Below are positions 25,366-34,105 of a DNA stretch of 64,000 bases, piece after piece. The notes below the pieces were generated by a model. That model was not told the origin of the DNA. It searched no databases and saw nothing but the letters and a program-made list of their open reading frames with translations. Origin of the DNA: an uncultured Anderseniella sp. (GTDB taxonomy: Bacteria > Pseudomonadota > Alphaproteobacteria > Rhizobiales > Aestuariivirgaceae); assembly GCA_947488295.1 (NCBI GenBank), contig CANKYU010000007.1, positions 62,001 to 126,000 of the forward strand, read 5' to 3'. The first letter of the stretch is position 1. The number at the start of each line of letters is the position of its first letter. Position numbers and translations under genes: made by a program.

Positions 25366-25842
25366 TTAATGGGGCCCCTGCAGAAACGTCTCCCATCGCC
25401 AGGGTTGAAGGGAGTAATGCTCGGCGCGAAATCGAACCATGTTCTCGATGGATGTGCACTGGATTGCCGTGCCCGCGAGGGTAGCTTCGCAGCACAGAGG
25501 TGACGACCAGACATAGGGCACATCTCCCCAGAAAAGTGTCTCCAGCCTGTCTCCATCCGGTTTGACAAGAAACAGTTCAACCATCAGGTCCAGGCAGATA
25601 TAGGCACGCTTGTGCGGAAACCGCTTTGCCGGAATTTCCGTGAAACCGAGAGCTGTCAGCGGGTTGTTGCGCAACAGCATGTCCCATGACGGTGCCACAA
25701 GCAGCAGGTCGATGTCCGAATGCCGGCATGGTCGTGCAAGCTTCAGAACTTCCTCCGCCCAGCCACCGAAAAGGCAGCTGGCAAAACCCGCTCCGCCCAG
25801 CGTATCCAGAATCGACACAACGGTGTTCGCGCTATTGTCCAT
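25366..25842 (-). CDS. nucleotidyltransferase-fold protein (ANT/LinA-like)
   Basis: A 158-residue protein with the polymerase-beta-type core: CLFGGWAEEVLKLARPCRHS followed by DIDLLLVAP. This is the pattern of aminoglycoside and lincosamide nucleotidyltransferases (GGWxxD...HxDIDL). The first acidic position reads Glu rather than Asp, while DID is intact. It is shorter than ANT(2'') but similar to the small LinA type. It follows the class D beta-lactamase after 60 bases on the same strand. Enzymatic activity and drug range are unknown. Confidence 0.7.
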   Translation of the reverse strand: MDNSANTVVSILDTLGGAGFASCLFGGWAEEVLKLARPCRHSDIDLLLVAPSWDMLLRNNPLTALGFTEIPAKRFPHKRAYICLDLMVELFLVKPDGDRLETLFWGDVPYVWSSPLCCEATLAGTAIQCTSIENMVRFRAEHYSLQPWRWETFLQGPH

Positions 25843-25902
25843 GACACAGTGCCACAGAAAAACACCCGATATGCATGGTTGCCTGCTGTCGTAGATGCTG
25901 CA

Positions 25903-26703
25903 CTAGTTTGCAGCCAGATCCGGCAAGTCCTTCAGAAGGCTGCCCCGCGCTCTTTGCGATGCATGTGTCGGCTGGCGTTTTTCATCCTTGATCAGCCGAG
26001 CAAAAACCACGCGCCTGTCACCCTTTGTCGCCCAGCCGACGAACCAGCCTGTGCCCCGCGCCCGGTCAAACCCTCCGTCAGCCCGCCTTGGATAGGCAAG
26101 ACCGGTTTTGCCGCGAACCAGCCAGCCGCTGTCCAGCGTGACCGTTTCCACGATGCTCGCAGTCAGGTCGACGGCATCGGGTTTTACGGGCAACTTGCGA
26201 TTCAGCATCCGTGACAGGAACCGAACCTGCTCCCGGGGCGATATTTTCAGTGATGATCCGATCCAGGCCCGCTCAAGAGCATTGTCCCGGCCCTTGTCAC
26301 CGGAGAAATCGACATTGCCGTAGCCGAACCTGGTCAGGTAGCCGGTGATGGCAGCAGCACCGAGTTTCCTGGCCATGTGCTGCGAGTACCACACGACGGA
26401 GTATTTCATCCATCGTTTCGGCGTCGTGTCCTGCCGCCAGTTGTCGCCGCCCCAGGTGACATATCCCTTCTTGAACGGGAGTTTCGGGGAACCGGCTGTG
26501 GTGAGGATACCGGAATCAAACCCGATGAGAGCAAGGGCAAGCTTGAATGTGGACGCCGGTGTGACGCGGGTCTCGCAATCACCGGATTCGCTGATTGTCT
26601 GACCGCTTTGTACGTCGGCAACCAAAGTACAAACGGTTTTCGCATGAGCAGGCTGGGGTATCAGGATGACAACAAATAATAACGCAAACAGGGATGGTTT
26701 CAC
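25903..26703 (-). CDS. class D (OXA-type) beta-lactamase
   Basis: A 266-residue serine beta-lactamase with a signal peptide (FALLFVVILIPQPAHA). All class D motifs are present: Ser51-Thr-Phe-Lys54, Ser102-Val-Val104, Tyr128-Gly-Asn130, Trp147 and Lys199-Thr-Gly201. It acts in the periplasm, hydrolysing a beta-lactam by an acyl-serine route with a carboxylated lysine. Nothing around it suggests an integron or transposon, so it looks like a native chromosomal gene. A nucleotidyltransferase-like gene follows in the probable operon. The spectrum cannot be read from sequence. Confidence 0.93.
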   Translation of the reverse strand: MKPSLFALLFVVILIPQPAHAKTVCTLVADVQSGQTISESGDCETRVTPASTFKLALALIGFDSGILTTAGSPKLPFKKGYVTWGGDNWRQDTTPKRWMKYSVVWYSQHMARKLGAAAITGYLTRFGYGNVDFSGDKGRDNALERAWIGSSLKISPREQVRFLSRMLNRKLPVKPDAVDLTASIVETVTLDSGWLVRGKTGLAYPRRADGGFDRARGTGWFVGWATKGDRRVVFARLIKDEKRQPTHASQRARGSLLKDLPDLAAN

Positions 26704-26962
26704 GGGCGGCTGAAGCCTTCTGAATTGTTGATTGGGCGGGCGAAGCTAACCTGATTTGGTATGGGTATGAAGCGCTTGCAAGTATATGACAACAGGCATG
26801 CTACAACCCGGCCATCCGGCTCTTGAGCGTACCGGCCCGGTGCGCAGCATGCTCATGTCCGGCGGCGCGGTTGCGGCCAGAAACGGTCGCAAACACGACG
26901 ACGTCCATACAGGCGTACTGGTATATACAAAGTGACGTTGACTGCCGGGAGGCCAATACGCC

Positions 26963-27904
26963 ATGCAGGACCTGAAAGCGGCAAAGCCCGACCAGACCGT
27001 GTTGGGAATATGCATTATCCTGGCTTCGGTGCTGACCATGGCGTTTGCCGACGCGGTGGTGAAACTGGTCAGCGCTGACCTTACTGTGTGGCAGGTTTTC
27101 GTCGCCCGGTCCGTCTTTGCCATTCCCTGTCTCATTGCAGTTCTGCTGGCCATGGGCACCGGCTTCAGGCTTGTGTCGCCGAAGTGGGCGCTGATCCGAA
27201 GCGCACTCCTGGTGCTGACCTGGCTGTTCTTCTATGCCTCGCTTCCGGTGCTGACCCTGTCGGTGGCAGCGGTTGCTGTTTACACCAACCCGATCATTAC
27301 CGCCCTTTTGTCGGCAGTCTTGATCGGCGAACGTGTCAGCGGACGCCAGTGGGCCGGCGTGCTGCTCGGATTTCTTGGCGTGATCGCCATTCTCAAACCC
27401 GGCACTGATGCGTTTTCGTGGTTCACCGTGCTACCCCTGATGGCGGCCGGGTGCTATTCGCTGGCCATGGTGCTGACCCGCGGCAAATGCCAGGACGAAC
27501 AACCGCTTGTGCTGGGACTTGCCCTGCACTGCCTGTTCCTCGCCACCGGTCTGATCGCTGTTGGCGTGCTCGCGTTGATCGGCCTGGATGCCGACACTGT
27601 TGCCGCTTTCCCGTTCCTGTTTAACGGGTGGACGGCAATGGGCGCACGCGAATGGGGCCTTATGGCGCTGCTGGGTGTTCTGTCAGCAGCCTATTTCGTT
27701 GGAGTGGCGCGTGCCTACCAGATCGCGCCACCCTCCATCATCGGCACATTCGATTATGTCTACCTGGTGTCAGCCGCCGTCTGGGGCTTCATTTTCTTTG
27801 CCGAGACGCCGGACGTCTTCACCATCTGCGGCATGGTGCTGATAACCGCGGCAGGATTGCTGGTCGCGGTACGCCCGGCCAAGCGGGTGGCAGCAATCGA
27901 TTAG
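26963..27904 (+). CDS. EamA/DMT family transporter
   Basis: A 313-residue inner-membrane protein with ten predicted helices in two EamA repeats (first about residues 10-145, second 155-295). Typical segments are TMAFADAVVKLVSADLTVWQ and NPIITALLSAVLIGERVSGR. Such carriers usually export metabolites. It ends tail-to-tail with a LysE-type gene, overlapping by a few bases. The substrate is unknown. Confidence 0.88.
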   Translation: MQDLKAAKPDQTVLGICIILASVLTMAFADAVVKLVSADLTVWQVFVARSVFAIPCLIAVLLAMGTGFRLVSPKWALIRSALLVLTWLFFYASLPVLTLSVAAVAVYTNPIITALLSAVLIGERVSGRQWAGVLLGFLGVIAILKPGTDAFSWFTVLPLMAAGCYSLAMVLTRGKCQDEQPLVLGLALHCLFLATGLIAVGVLALIGLDADTVAAFPFLFNGWTAMGAREWGLMALLGVLSAAYFVGVARAYQIAPPSIIGTFDYVYLVSAAVWGFIFFAETPDVFTICGMVLITAAGLLVAVRPAKRVAAID

Positions 27905-28527
27905 CGCTCCTGAAGCGCAAGGCGCAGCCCCAGTGCGCAATAGATTGAGCCTACCACCCTGCCCTGCCATTTCACCACGGTCGGGTGTCTCCTCAAAAAG
28001 CCACCGACGCGGCCGGCGCACAGGGCGAAAAACACGGTGCTGGTCAAGCCAAGGGCCACCATGATGATACCGAGCATGGTCAGTTGCAGGAACACAGACC
28101 CGTTTTCCGGCTTCACGAACTGCGGCAGGAACGCCAGGAAGAACATGGCGGTTTTCGGATTGAGCACTTCCGCCAGTATGCCCTGCCGGAAGGCATCGCC
28201 AGGTGTCAGGCGCACCGGTTGTTTGCCGACGGCAGCCGGAGCCTTTTCGAAAATGGCTTTTATCCCGAGATAGACCAGATAGGCTGCGCCGAGATACTTG
28301 ATCAGCGAAAACAGAAAAGCCGATGCCAGGATGATCGCAGAAATGCCCAGCACTGCGAGGGCCGTGTGGATGATATCCCCGACCGCGATGCCAAGACCTG
28401 TGGCCAGGCCGACGCGGGTACCGGACGTTGTGGCACGGGCCACAGTCAGCACGGTTGCCGGACCGGGAATGAACACAAAGCCGGTAACTATGGCGACATA
28501 GGTGATCAGCGTAACCTGGTCAATCAC
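27901..28527 (-). CDS. LysE/RhtB family translocator, first of three
   Basis: A 208-residue exporter with about six helices. The N-terminal signature FIPGPATVLTVARATTSGTR, GLATGLGIAVGD and LNPKTAMFFLAFLPQF are family hallmarks. Members export amino acids or small homoserine-like compounds. It stands on the minus strand, followed upstream by another LysE gene on the same strand, 39 bases away. Confidence 0.9.
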   Translation of the reverse strand: MIDQVTLITYVAIVTGFVFIPGPATVLTVARATTSGTRVGLATGLGIAVGDIIHTALAVLGISAIILASAFLFSLIKYLGAAYLVYLGIKAIFEKAPAAVGKQPVRLTPGDAFRQGILAEVLNPKTAMFFLAFLPQFVKPENGSVFLQLTMLGIIMVALGLTSTVFFALCAGRVGGFLRRHPTVVKWQGRVVGSIYCALGLRLALQER

Positions 28528-28566
28528 TCTTCATTTCCTTTCCTGATCAAATACAAACCACCCGGT

Positions 28567-29169
28567 TCAACGGCCCACGAGCAGGCGCACACCCAGTGCG
28601 CCGAGTACCACTGCAGCGACGCGGTCGATATACACCTTGGCCCTGAGATACGTCCTGCTGACGGCTTCCGTGCTCATCCCGACTGCCAGTGCGGTGTAGA
28701 ACAGCAGTTCGATGACGAGATGGTTGAGCACGACAACCGCGTTCTCGAACAGGGTCATCTCGGCGGGGAAAATGACAATGAGGACCGCCGCTGCAAACAG
28801 CACCGACTTGGGGTTTGTCACATTGATCAGAATACCCTGCCGGAAGGCGTGGCGCGCTGGTTTGACGGATGGTTCAAGCCTGCTGCGCGCGCCCTGCCAC
28901 ATGCCCCAGGCGATATAGAGCAGATAGACAGCGCCAACGATCCGGGCCGCCGCATAGGCCCACGGCACCAGCTGGAAGACCGCCTCCAGGCCGAGCAATG
29001 CCATCATGGTCCAGGCCGCCGCCATCAGGCCAAGTCCGCAACCCATGGCGATGCCTGACGCACGACCCGACCTCAACGTGGTCTGAATTGCAACCAGCAG
29101 CGCCGGGCCCGGACTGGCAATGGCTGCGAACAGGGCAATGTTGAAAGCAATCAGGTGTTCAATTGTCAT
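28567..29169 (-). CDS. LysE/RhtB family translocator, second of three
   Basis: A 200-residue exporter of the same family (SPGPALLVAIQTTLRSGRAS and INVTNPKSVLFAAAVL). I chose the ATG at 29169 (MTIEHLIAFNIAL), which has GAGG upstream; the frame extends 16 codons further but those are poor. It differs clearly from its two neighbours, so they are not recent duplicates. Confidence 0.9.
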   Translation of the reverse strand: MTIEHLIAFNIALFAAIASPGPALLVAIQTTLRSGRASGIAMGCGLGLMAAAWTMMALLGLEAVFQLVPWAYAAARIVGAVYLLYIAWGMWQGARSRLEPSVKPARHAFRQGILINVTNPKSVLFAAAVLIVIFPAEMTLFENAVVVLNHLVIELLFYTALAVGMSTEAVSRTYLRAKVYIDRVAAVVLGALGVRLLVGR

Positions 29170-29347
29170 GGGGGCAAACCTCACGCAGGAAGCGAACAAA
29201 GCAAGATAGAAGGGCAAAATCCGGATAACCGCAACCCGAAATTACCGCCCTGCGCACTGTAGGCAGCACAATCGCTCATTGCCCTTGACTGCATCCCGTT
29301 CAAATGGAACATTCAGCGAACACAATAAACTTCAAGGGGCCTGCACC

Positions 29348-29989
29348 ATGGAAAACCTGTCCGTCTATCTGCCCGGCATCATTCTGGCCTATTCGGCGTT
29401 TCTGCTGGCTATCGCCAGTCCGGGCCCCAACATTCTGGCAGTGATCGGCACCTCGATGAGCGTGGGCCGAAAATCAGGCATTGCGCTGGCCTTCGGTGTG
29501 GCCGGTGGGTCGTTTGCCTGGGCCGTGCTGACGGTTGCCGGCCTGTCGGCACTGCTTGCCGCCTATTCGTCCGCCCTGTTGGTGATCAAGGTGTTCGGCG
29601 GGCTTTATCTGTTGTGGCTGGCCTACAAGTCGTTCAAGTCCGCGGCGTCAGCCCATGATATCGAGGCAAAGCAGCTTGCAGGCGGCGAGCGCACGCCGCT
29701 GGGCTATATGACACGCGGCTTCATCATCCAGATGACCAACCCCAAGGCGGCGCTGGCCTGGATCGCCATCATCTCGCTCGGCCTGAAGCAGGGTGCGCCC
29801 ATGTGGGTCGGGCTGGTCATCGTCGCCGGCACCTTCGTCCTGTCGATCATCATTCACACGCTTTACGCGGTAGCGTTTTCAACACCGATCATGGTCACGA
29901 TCTATTCGAAAGCACGGCGCTATATCCAGGCAACCCTGGGTGCCTTCTTTGCCTTTGCAGGTCTCAAGCTTCTGACCAGCAGGACCTGA
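29348..29989 (+). CDS. LysE/RhtB family translocator, third of three
   Basis: A 213-residue exporter starting at ATG 29348 (MENLSVYLPGIILAYSAFLL), with SPGPNILAVIGTSMSVGRKS and MTNPKAALAWIAIISLGLKQ. It is divergent from the second LysE gene, separated by 178 bases, and convergent with the racemase-fold gene. Being next to an amino-acid racemase-type gene suggests export of an amino acid or analogue, but the link is not shown. Confidence 0.9.
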   Translation: MENLSVYLPGIILAYSAFLLAIASPGPNILAVIGTSMSVGRKSGIALAFGVAGGSFAWAVLTVAGLSALLAAYSSALLVIKVFGGLYLLWLAYKSFKSAASAHDIEAKQLAGGERTPLGYMTRGFIIQMTNPKAALAWIAIISLGLKQGAPMWVGLVIVAGTFVLSIIIHTLYAVAFSTPIMVTIYSKARRYIQATLGAFFAFAGLKLLTSRT

Positions 29990-29991
29990 TT

Positions 29992-30756
29992 TCAGTGCAT
30001 GGCCAGCAACTGACCGTAACCTTCGAACCGATCATCGATGCCGGCCAGACGCAACGTGTCCCAGATCATAGCCTGGTTGGAACAGATCGCAGGTTTGCCT
30101 ATGGCCGCCTCGATTTCCCCGATGACGTCCAGGGTTCTGAGGGCACCGCAGGAAATGAACACTGCATCAGCATCCTGCCGATCCAGCGATATGGCAAAGT
30201 CACGGATGAAAGACGGCGCGACACGCACCATGTCGCTGTCCTTTTCCAGGTTCAGTCCCTCAATCGCCAGAATGTCGAAACCGGCTGCGGCCATATAATC
30301 CGCCTCACGCTGGTTGACCTCGTCGAGATAGGGTGTGCCAACGACGATTTTTTCAGCGCCTACCTGGCGCAGTGCACGCATGACGCCGGTGATCAGCGAG
30401 GTTGCCCTGGCCTGCGGCTGGCCCTTGTTCAATTCAACCATCACCTTCGGTTCGCCAATGACCAGTGAACCCGACGTGCAACCGTAACACACCACATCCA
30501 GGGTACCGTCCGGCAGCAAGGTGGCAGATGCCTGTGCCAGAAGGTCGGCCTGGGCGGCCAGTGTCTCGCTGGTGATACTGTCGGGAATCGCAGCGCGCGC
30601 GATATGAATACCGACACCATCCGGACGCAGGGCCATCACATCGTCCTGAATGGTTTGCTCCGTGGCAAGCAACACATAACCGATCTTGGCTCGGTCATGG
30701 CGGCCATCATCAAAAACGACATCATAAGCTGCCGACTGGACCGGTGTGAGCATCAT
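29992..30756 (-). CDS. Asp/Glu racemase-fold enzyme (maleate isomerase/arylmalonate decarboxylase-like)
   Basis: A 254-residue enzyme of the aspartate/glutamate racemase superfamily. The C-terminal half (VGTPYLDEVNQREADYM, ISCGALRTLD, AMIWDTLRLAG) resembles arylmalonate decarboxylase. Both catalytic cysteine positions are filled: Cys93 in CYGCTSGSL and Cys203 in ISCGALRT. Decarboxylases keep only one, so racemase or cis-trans isomerase activity is more likely. The start is ATG 30756 or the next ATG at 30753; the frame runs upstream but that part is antisense to the M24-type gene's leader. Divergent from the M24-type gene, it probably belongs to the same pathway. Confidence 0.83.
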   Translation of the reverse strand: MMLTPVQSAAYDVVFDDGRHDRAKIGYVLLATEQTIQDDVMALRPDGVGIHIARAAIPDSITSETLAAQADLLAQASATLLPDGTLDVVCYGCTSGSLVIGEPKVMVELNKGQPQARATSLITGVMRALRQVGAEKIVVGTPYLDEVNQREADYMAAAGFDILAIEGLNLEKDSDMVRVAPSFIRDFAISLDRQDADAVFISCGALRTLDVIGEIEAAIGKPAICSNQAMIWDTLRLAGIDDRFEGYGQLLAMH

Positions 30757-30885
30757 GAGAGACCCCAGCAAGGAAAAAGTGCGGACGATCGCCAAGCCTA
30801 TGCCGGGAATGTCGTTTTCAGCAAAGACTTTGTCTTTGGCAAACCTAAGGTTGCAATTACCGGCAACCCATCCAGGACAATTTAC

Positions 30886-32043
30886 ATGCTCGAAGAAGCC
30901 CGCACCCGTACTGCACAATTCCAGGCCCGAATGAAGGATGCAGGTCTTGAGATCGCCCTGATTACCGATGAAAGCACCATTGCCTATTTCGCTGGTTTCT
31001 GGGGCTACCTGTCGGTTGAATTCGGCCGCCCGACCTTCCTGATCATCCGGGCCGATGACGCGCCGATCGTGGTCACCCCGCTGATGGAAAGCGAGATGGT
31101 AGGGGCCATGACATGGGTAGACGATGTGCGCACCTGGGAAGACGCAGGCGACAATCGCTGGGAAAACGTGCTGGCCGATACACTGGGCAGATCACACAAG
31201 GCCATCGGCATCGAGCGCGACGGCCTGCCGATCATCGTGCGCAACTGGATCGATGATCAGCTTAACGGTGTCGAGCTTCGCGATATCACACCACTTGTGG
31301 GCGCCATGCGGATGATCAAGTCGCCGCTTGAAATCGAGGTGATGAAGCAGGCCGGCCAGATTGCAGGCGCCATGATGGGTGCAGCCGAAGGCGCGCTGGC
31401 TGAAAACGCGCCCGAGTATGAAGCGGCACTGGCGGTGATCAATGCCGGTACGCGCAAGGCGGCCGGCTTCCTGACCGCAAAGGGCTGGGAGCAGTTCGTC
31501 TCGCCGATGATCCACAACCTGCAGGTCATGCAGTCCGGCCGAGACACATCCATGGTGCATCGCCGGGCCAGCGTGAAACTTCTGGAGCGTGGCGATCCGG
31601 TATATTTCTGTTTCTGCAACATGGCCCAGTTCAAACAGTACAAGCTGGGCTTTGACCGCATGTTCCACATTCTCGAGGTGTCGGACGAAGCTGCGAGAAT
31701 TCAGCAGGCGGCGATCGATGCGCAGCAGGCCGCCATTGCCGCCATCCGGCCCGGGGTCACGGCAGAGTCCATCGCCGAGGCCGCCAATGAAGTCTATGAC
31801 GAACGCGGTTACGCTACCGGCTACCGCACCGGGCGCTCCATCGGCATGGCCTATCTTGAAAGCCCGGAGCTGAAACAAGGCGACAAGACGATCCTCAGGG
31901 CCGGTATGACCTTTGCCGTCGATGGCGGCATCAGCGTCGATGGCGAGCTCGGCGGGCGCATCGGCGACTCGATCGTGGTCACCGAGACCGGGTGCGAATA
32001 CCTGACCGAATATCCACGGCAATTGCTGGTGGTGGACAGGTGA
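30886..32043 (+). CDS. M24 family 'pita-bread' protein without metal ligands (creatinase-like)
   Basis: A 385-residue two-domain protein: an N-terminal creatinase-type domain (about residues 1-130) and a C-terminal pita-bread domain. Against the metal enzymes of the family, all five ligand positions appear changed: Asp to Cys in GDPVYFCFC, Asp to Gly in YKLGFDR, His to Arg in TGRSIG, Glu to Asp in MTFAVDGG, and Glu to Gly in GRIGDSIVV. The His of SMVHRRAS, which aligns with creatinase's catalytic His, is kept. So it is likely a metal-free hydrolase like creatinase, or an ectoine-hydrolase-like enzyme. ATG 30886 opens the conserved N-terminus. The nitrilase-type gene follows two bases later. 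Confidence 0.82.
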   Translation: MLEEARTRTAQFQARMKDAGLEIALITDESTIAYFAGFWGYLSVEFGRPTFLIIRADDAPIVVTPLMESEMVGAMTWVDDVRTWEDAGDNRWENVLADTLGRSHKAIGIERDGLPIIVRNWIDDQLNGVELRDITPLVGAMRMIKSPLEIEVMKQAGQIAGAMMGAAEGALAENAPEYEAALAVINAGTRKAAGFLTAKGWEQFVSPMIHNLQVMQSGRDTSMVHRRASVKLLERGDPVYFCFCNMAQFKQYKLGFDRMFHILEVSDEAARIQQAAIDAQQAAIAAIRPGVTAESIAEAANEVYDERGYATGYRTGRSIGMAYLESPELKQGDKTILRAGMTFAVDGGISVDGELGGRIGDSIVVTETGCEYLTEYPRQLLVVDR

Positions 32044-32045
32044 GC

Positions 32046-32822
32046 ATGCTCAAGGCCGGCATATTCCAGAGCAATGGCGCGGGGCTCAAACCAGTTGAGC
32101 GGTTGGCCAACCTTGAAGAGGCCATTGCGGACCAGCAACTGGACCTTGTCGTATGTCCCGAACTGTTCATGTCCGGTTACAATGTCGGAAGCCAACTGCA
32201 TGAGCTTGCTGAAACTGCCGACGGACCTTTCGCGCAACGTGTTGCGGAGCTTGCGCAGCAGGCCGGCACCGCCATTTGCTATGGTTATCCTGAACGTGAT
32301 GGTGAAACCGTCTACAATTCAGCGCTGGTTGTATCGGCAGCCGGCCACGTCCTTGCCAATCATCGCAAGCTCGCCATTCCACCGGGCTTTGAGCAGAACT
32401 TCTTTGCTTCGGGCGATCAACTCACCCATTTCGAGCTTGGCGGCATCAAGTGTGCGCTGGTGATCTGTTATGACGTGGAGTTTCCCGAAACCATTCGTGC
32501 CGCGTGCACGGCAGGTGCGGAGATCATCATCATCCCGACGGCACTCGGTACGCAGTGGGATCAGGTGGCCCATCGGGTGGTGCCGGCACGCGCGTTTGAA
32601 AACGGCTGTTACGCGCTGTACGCCAATCATGCCGGCGGCGAGGGTGATATCACCTATGCCGGCGCAAGCTGCATTGTCGGCCCGGACGGGCGCGATGTGG
32701 CGCGCGCCGCGGAGGAGCCTCAGCTGGTTACGGCAACACTGGAGGCTGCGCGGGTTGCCGCTGCCCGCCAGCGGTTACCTTATTTGAGTGATCTGGTGGC
32801 ATTGCGTGCGAAACTTGCCTAA
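32046..32822 (+). CDS. carbon-nitrogen hydrolase (nitrilase superfamily)
   Basis: A 258-residue cytoplasmic amidase/carbamoylase-type enzyme. The Glu-Lys-Cys triad is visible: Glu39 in CPELFMSGY, Lys108 in NHRKLAIP and Cys141 in VICYDVEFPE. It would hydrolyse an amide, N-carbamoyl group or nitrile. A GTG at 32040 overlaps the previous stop and could also serve as start; ATG 32046 begins at the conserved strand. Coupled to the M24-type gene, it probably acts on the next intermediate of the same pathway. Confidence 0.9.
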   Translation: MLKAGIFQSNGAGLKPVERLANLEEAIADQQLDLVVCPELFMSGYNVGSQLHELAETADGPFAQRVAELAQQAGTAICYGYPERDGETVYNSALVVSAAGHVLANHRKLAIPPGFEQNFFASGDQLTHFELGGIKCALVICYDVEFPETIRAACTAGAEIIIIPTALGTQWDQVAHRVVPARAFENGCYALYANHAGGEGDITYAGASCIVGPDGRDVARAAEEPQLVTATLEAARVAAARQRLPYLSDLVALRAKLA

Positions 32823-32946
32823 AAACACAGCATGTTCGCGCAAAAACGCCTGAAATCCGGCGTGGACAGTTGCCACATTCAACTTGCGTGCTAACGTGCG
32901 CGGCATATCCTGTTGCAGGTACAGGGATGTTTTCCGGGAGGATTCA

Positions 32947-34026
32947 ATGAGTAAGTTCAACAGACGTGATTTTGTAAAATTGACCGGCGCTTCGGCTGCC
33001 ACGCTGGCAATGCTTGATGCAGCCGCGTTTGCCGACGAGCCGCTGAAAATCGGCTTCGTCTATGTCGGTCCGGTCGGTGACCATGGCTGGACCTATGCCC
33101 ATGACCAGGGTCGCCTGATGATCGAGAAGGAACTCGGCGACAAAGTGAAAACGTCGTTTGTTGAAAGCGTCAAGGAAGGCCCCGATGCAGAACGCGTTAT
33201 CCGCCAGCTCGCCCAGGACGGCAACAAGCTGATCTTTACCACCTCGTTCGGATACATGGATCCTACACTGAAGGTGGCAAAGCAGTTCCCGGATGTGAAG
33301 TTTGAACACGCAACCGGCTTCAAGCAGTCGGCCAACATGTCGATCTACAATGCACGCTTCTATGAAGGTCGCGCCGTCATCGGCACCATTGCGGGCCACA
33401 TGTCGAAAACTGCAACCGCCGGCTACATCGCCTCGTTCCCGATCCCCGAAGTGGTCATGGGCATCAATGCCTTCACCCTTGCTGCCCAGAAGGTGAACCC
33501 GGATTTCAAGACCAAGGTACTGTGGGTATCAAGCTGGTACGATCCGCCGAAAGAATCCGATGCTGCCAAGGCGCTGATGGACCAGGGTTGTGATATCATC
33601 ACCCAGCATACCGATTCACCGGCGGCCCTGCAGGCTGCGGAACAACGCGGCATTTATGCGTTTGGCCAGGCTTCCGACATGTCGAAATTCGCGCCGAAGG
33701 CACACCTGACGTCCATCCTCGACAATTGGGGCCCGTATTATGTCAAGCGCGCCAAGGACGTCATAGACGGCACCTGGGCATCATCGTCGTTCTGGGGCGG
33801 TTTCAAGGAAGGTGAAGTCGCACTTTCTGCCTACAATGAGGTGATACCGGCCAATGTGGTTGAAGCCGCCGAAGCCGTGCGAAAGGGCATTATTGCAGGC
33901 ACGCTGCACCCGTTCACCGGCCCGATCAAGGATCAGAAGGGCGTTGAGAAATACGCCGCCGGTGCAACCGCCACCGACGAGGAAATGCTCAAGATGGACT
34001 GGTACGCGGCCGGCGTGCAGAGCTAG
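32947..34026 (+). CDS. BMP family substrate-binding protein
   Basis: A 359-residue exported binding protein of the basic membrane protein/Med family. The N-terminus carries a Tat-like signal (NRRDFVKLTGASAATLAML), and the mature start PLKIGFVYVGPVGDHGWTYA is typical. The family usually binds nucleosides, but members next to amine or amidohydrolase genes may bind other small molecules. ATG 32947 follows GGGAGGATTCA. No permease or ATPase lies next to it. It follows the nitrilase-type gene by 124 bases and is closed by a bidirectional hairpin terminator. Confidence 0.9.
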   Translation: MSKFNRRDFVKLTGASAATLAMLDAAAFADEPLKIGFVYVGPVGDHGWTYAHDQGRLMIEKELGDKVKTSFVESVKEGPDAERVIRQLAQDGNKLIFTTSFGYMDPTLKVAKQFPDVKFEHATGFKQSANMSIYNARFYEGRAVIGTIAGHMSKTATAGYIASFPIPEVVMGINAFTLAAQKVNPDFKTKVLWVSSWYDPPKESDAAKALMDQGCDIITQHTDSPAALQAAEQRGIYAFGQASDMSKFAPKAHLTSILDNWGPYYVKRAKDVIDGTWASSSFWGGFKEGEVALSAYNEVIPANVVEAAEAVRKGIIAGTLHPFTGPIKDQKGVEKYAAGATATDEEMLKMDWYAAGVQS

Positions 34027-34060
34027 GGCGTATTTCCTGAACTTCCGCGATATCCTGCAA

Positions 34061-34088
34061 CAATACCGGTTCAACTGAACCGGTATTG
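34061..34088. terminator. bidirectional hairpin terminator
   Basis: CAATACCGGTTCA pairs with TGAACCGGTATTG around a two-base loop, with TTTCAC after it on the plus side. It lies between the ends of the convergent BMP-type and MR/MLE-type genes. Confidence 0.8.
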
Positions 34089-34105
34089 TTTCACAGGCAC
34101 ACGAT

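Noticed and set aside
25366..26703. Integron or transposon carrying resistance genes
   Set aside because: No integrase, transposase, attC-like sites or inverted ends near the beta-lactamase gene; base composition looks like the rest.
26798..26935. 45-codon frame before the EamA gene (MLQPGHPALERTGPVRSMLM)
   Set aside because: No ribosome site, no recognisable pattern, and it lies in the promoter area of the transporter gene; not enough to call a gene.
27985..29058. Long plus-strand frame opposite two LysE genes
   Set aside because: Very polar, Gln/His-rich translation without domain motifs, lying on top of two well-supported membrane-protein genes.
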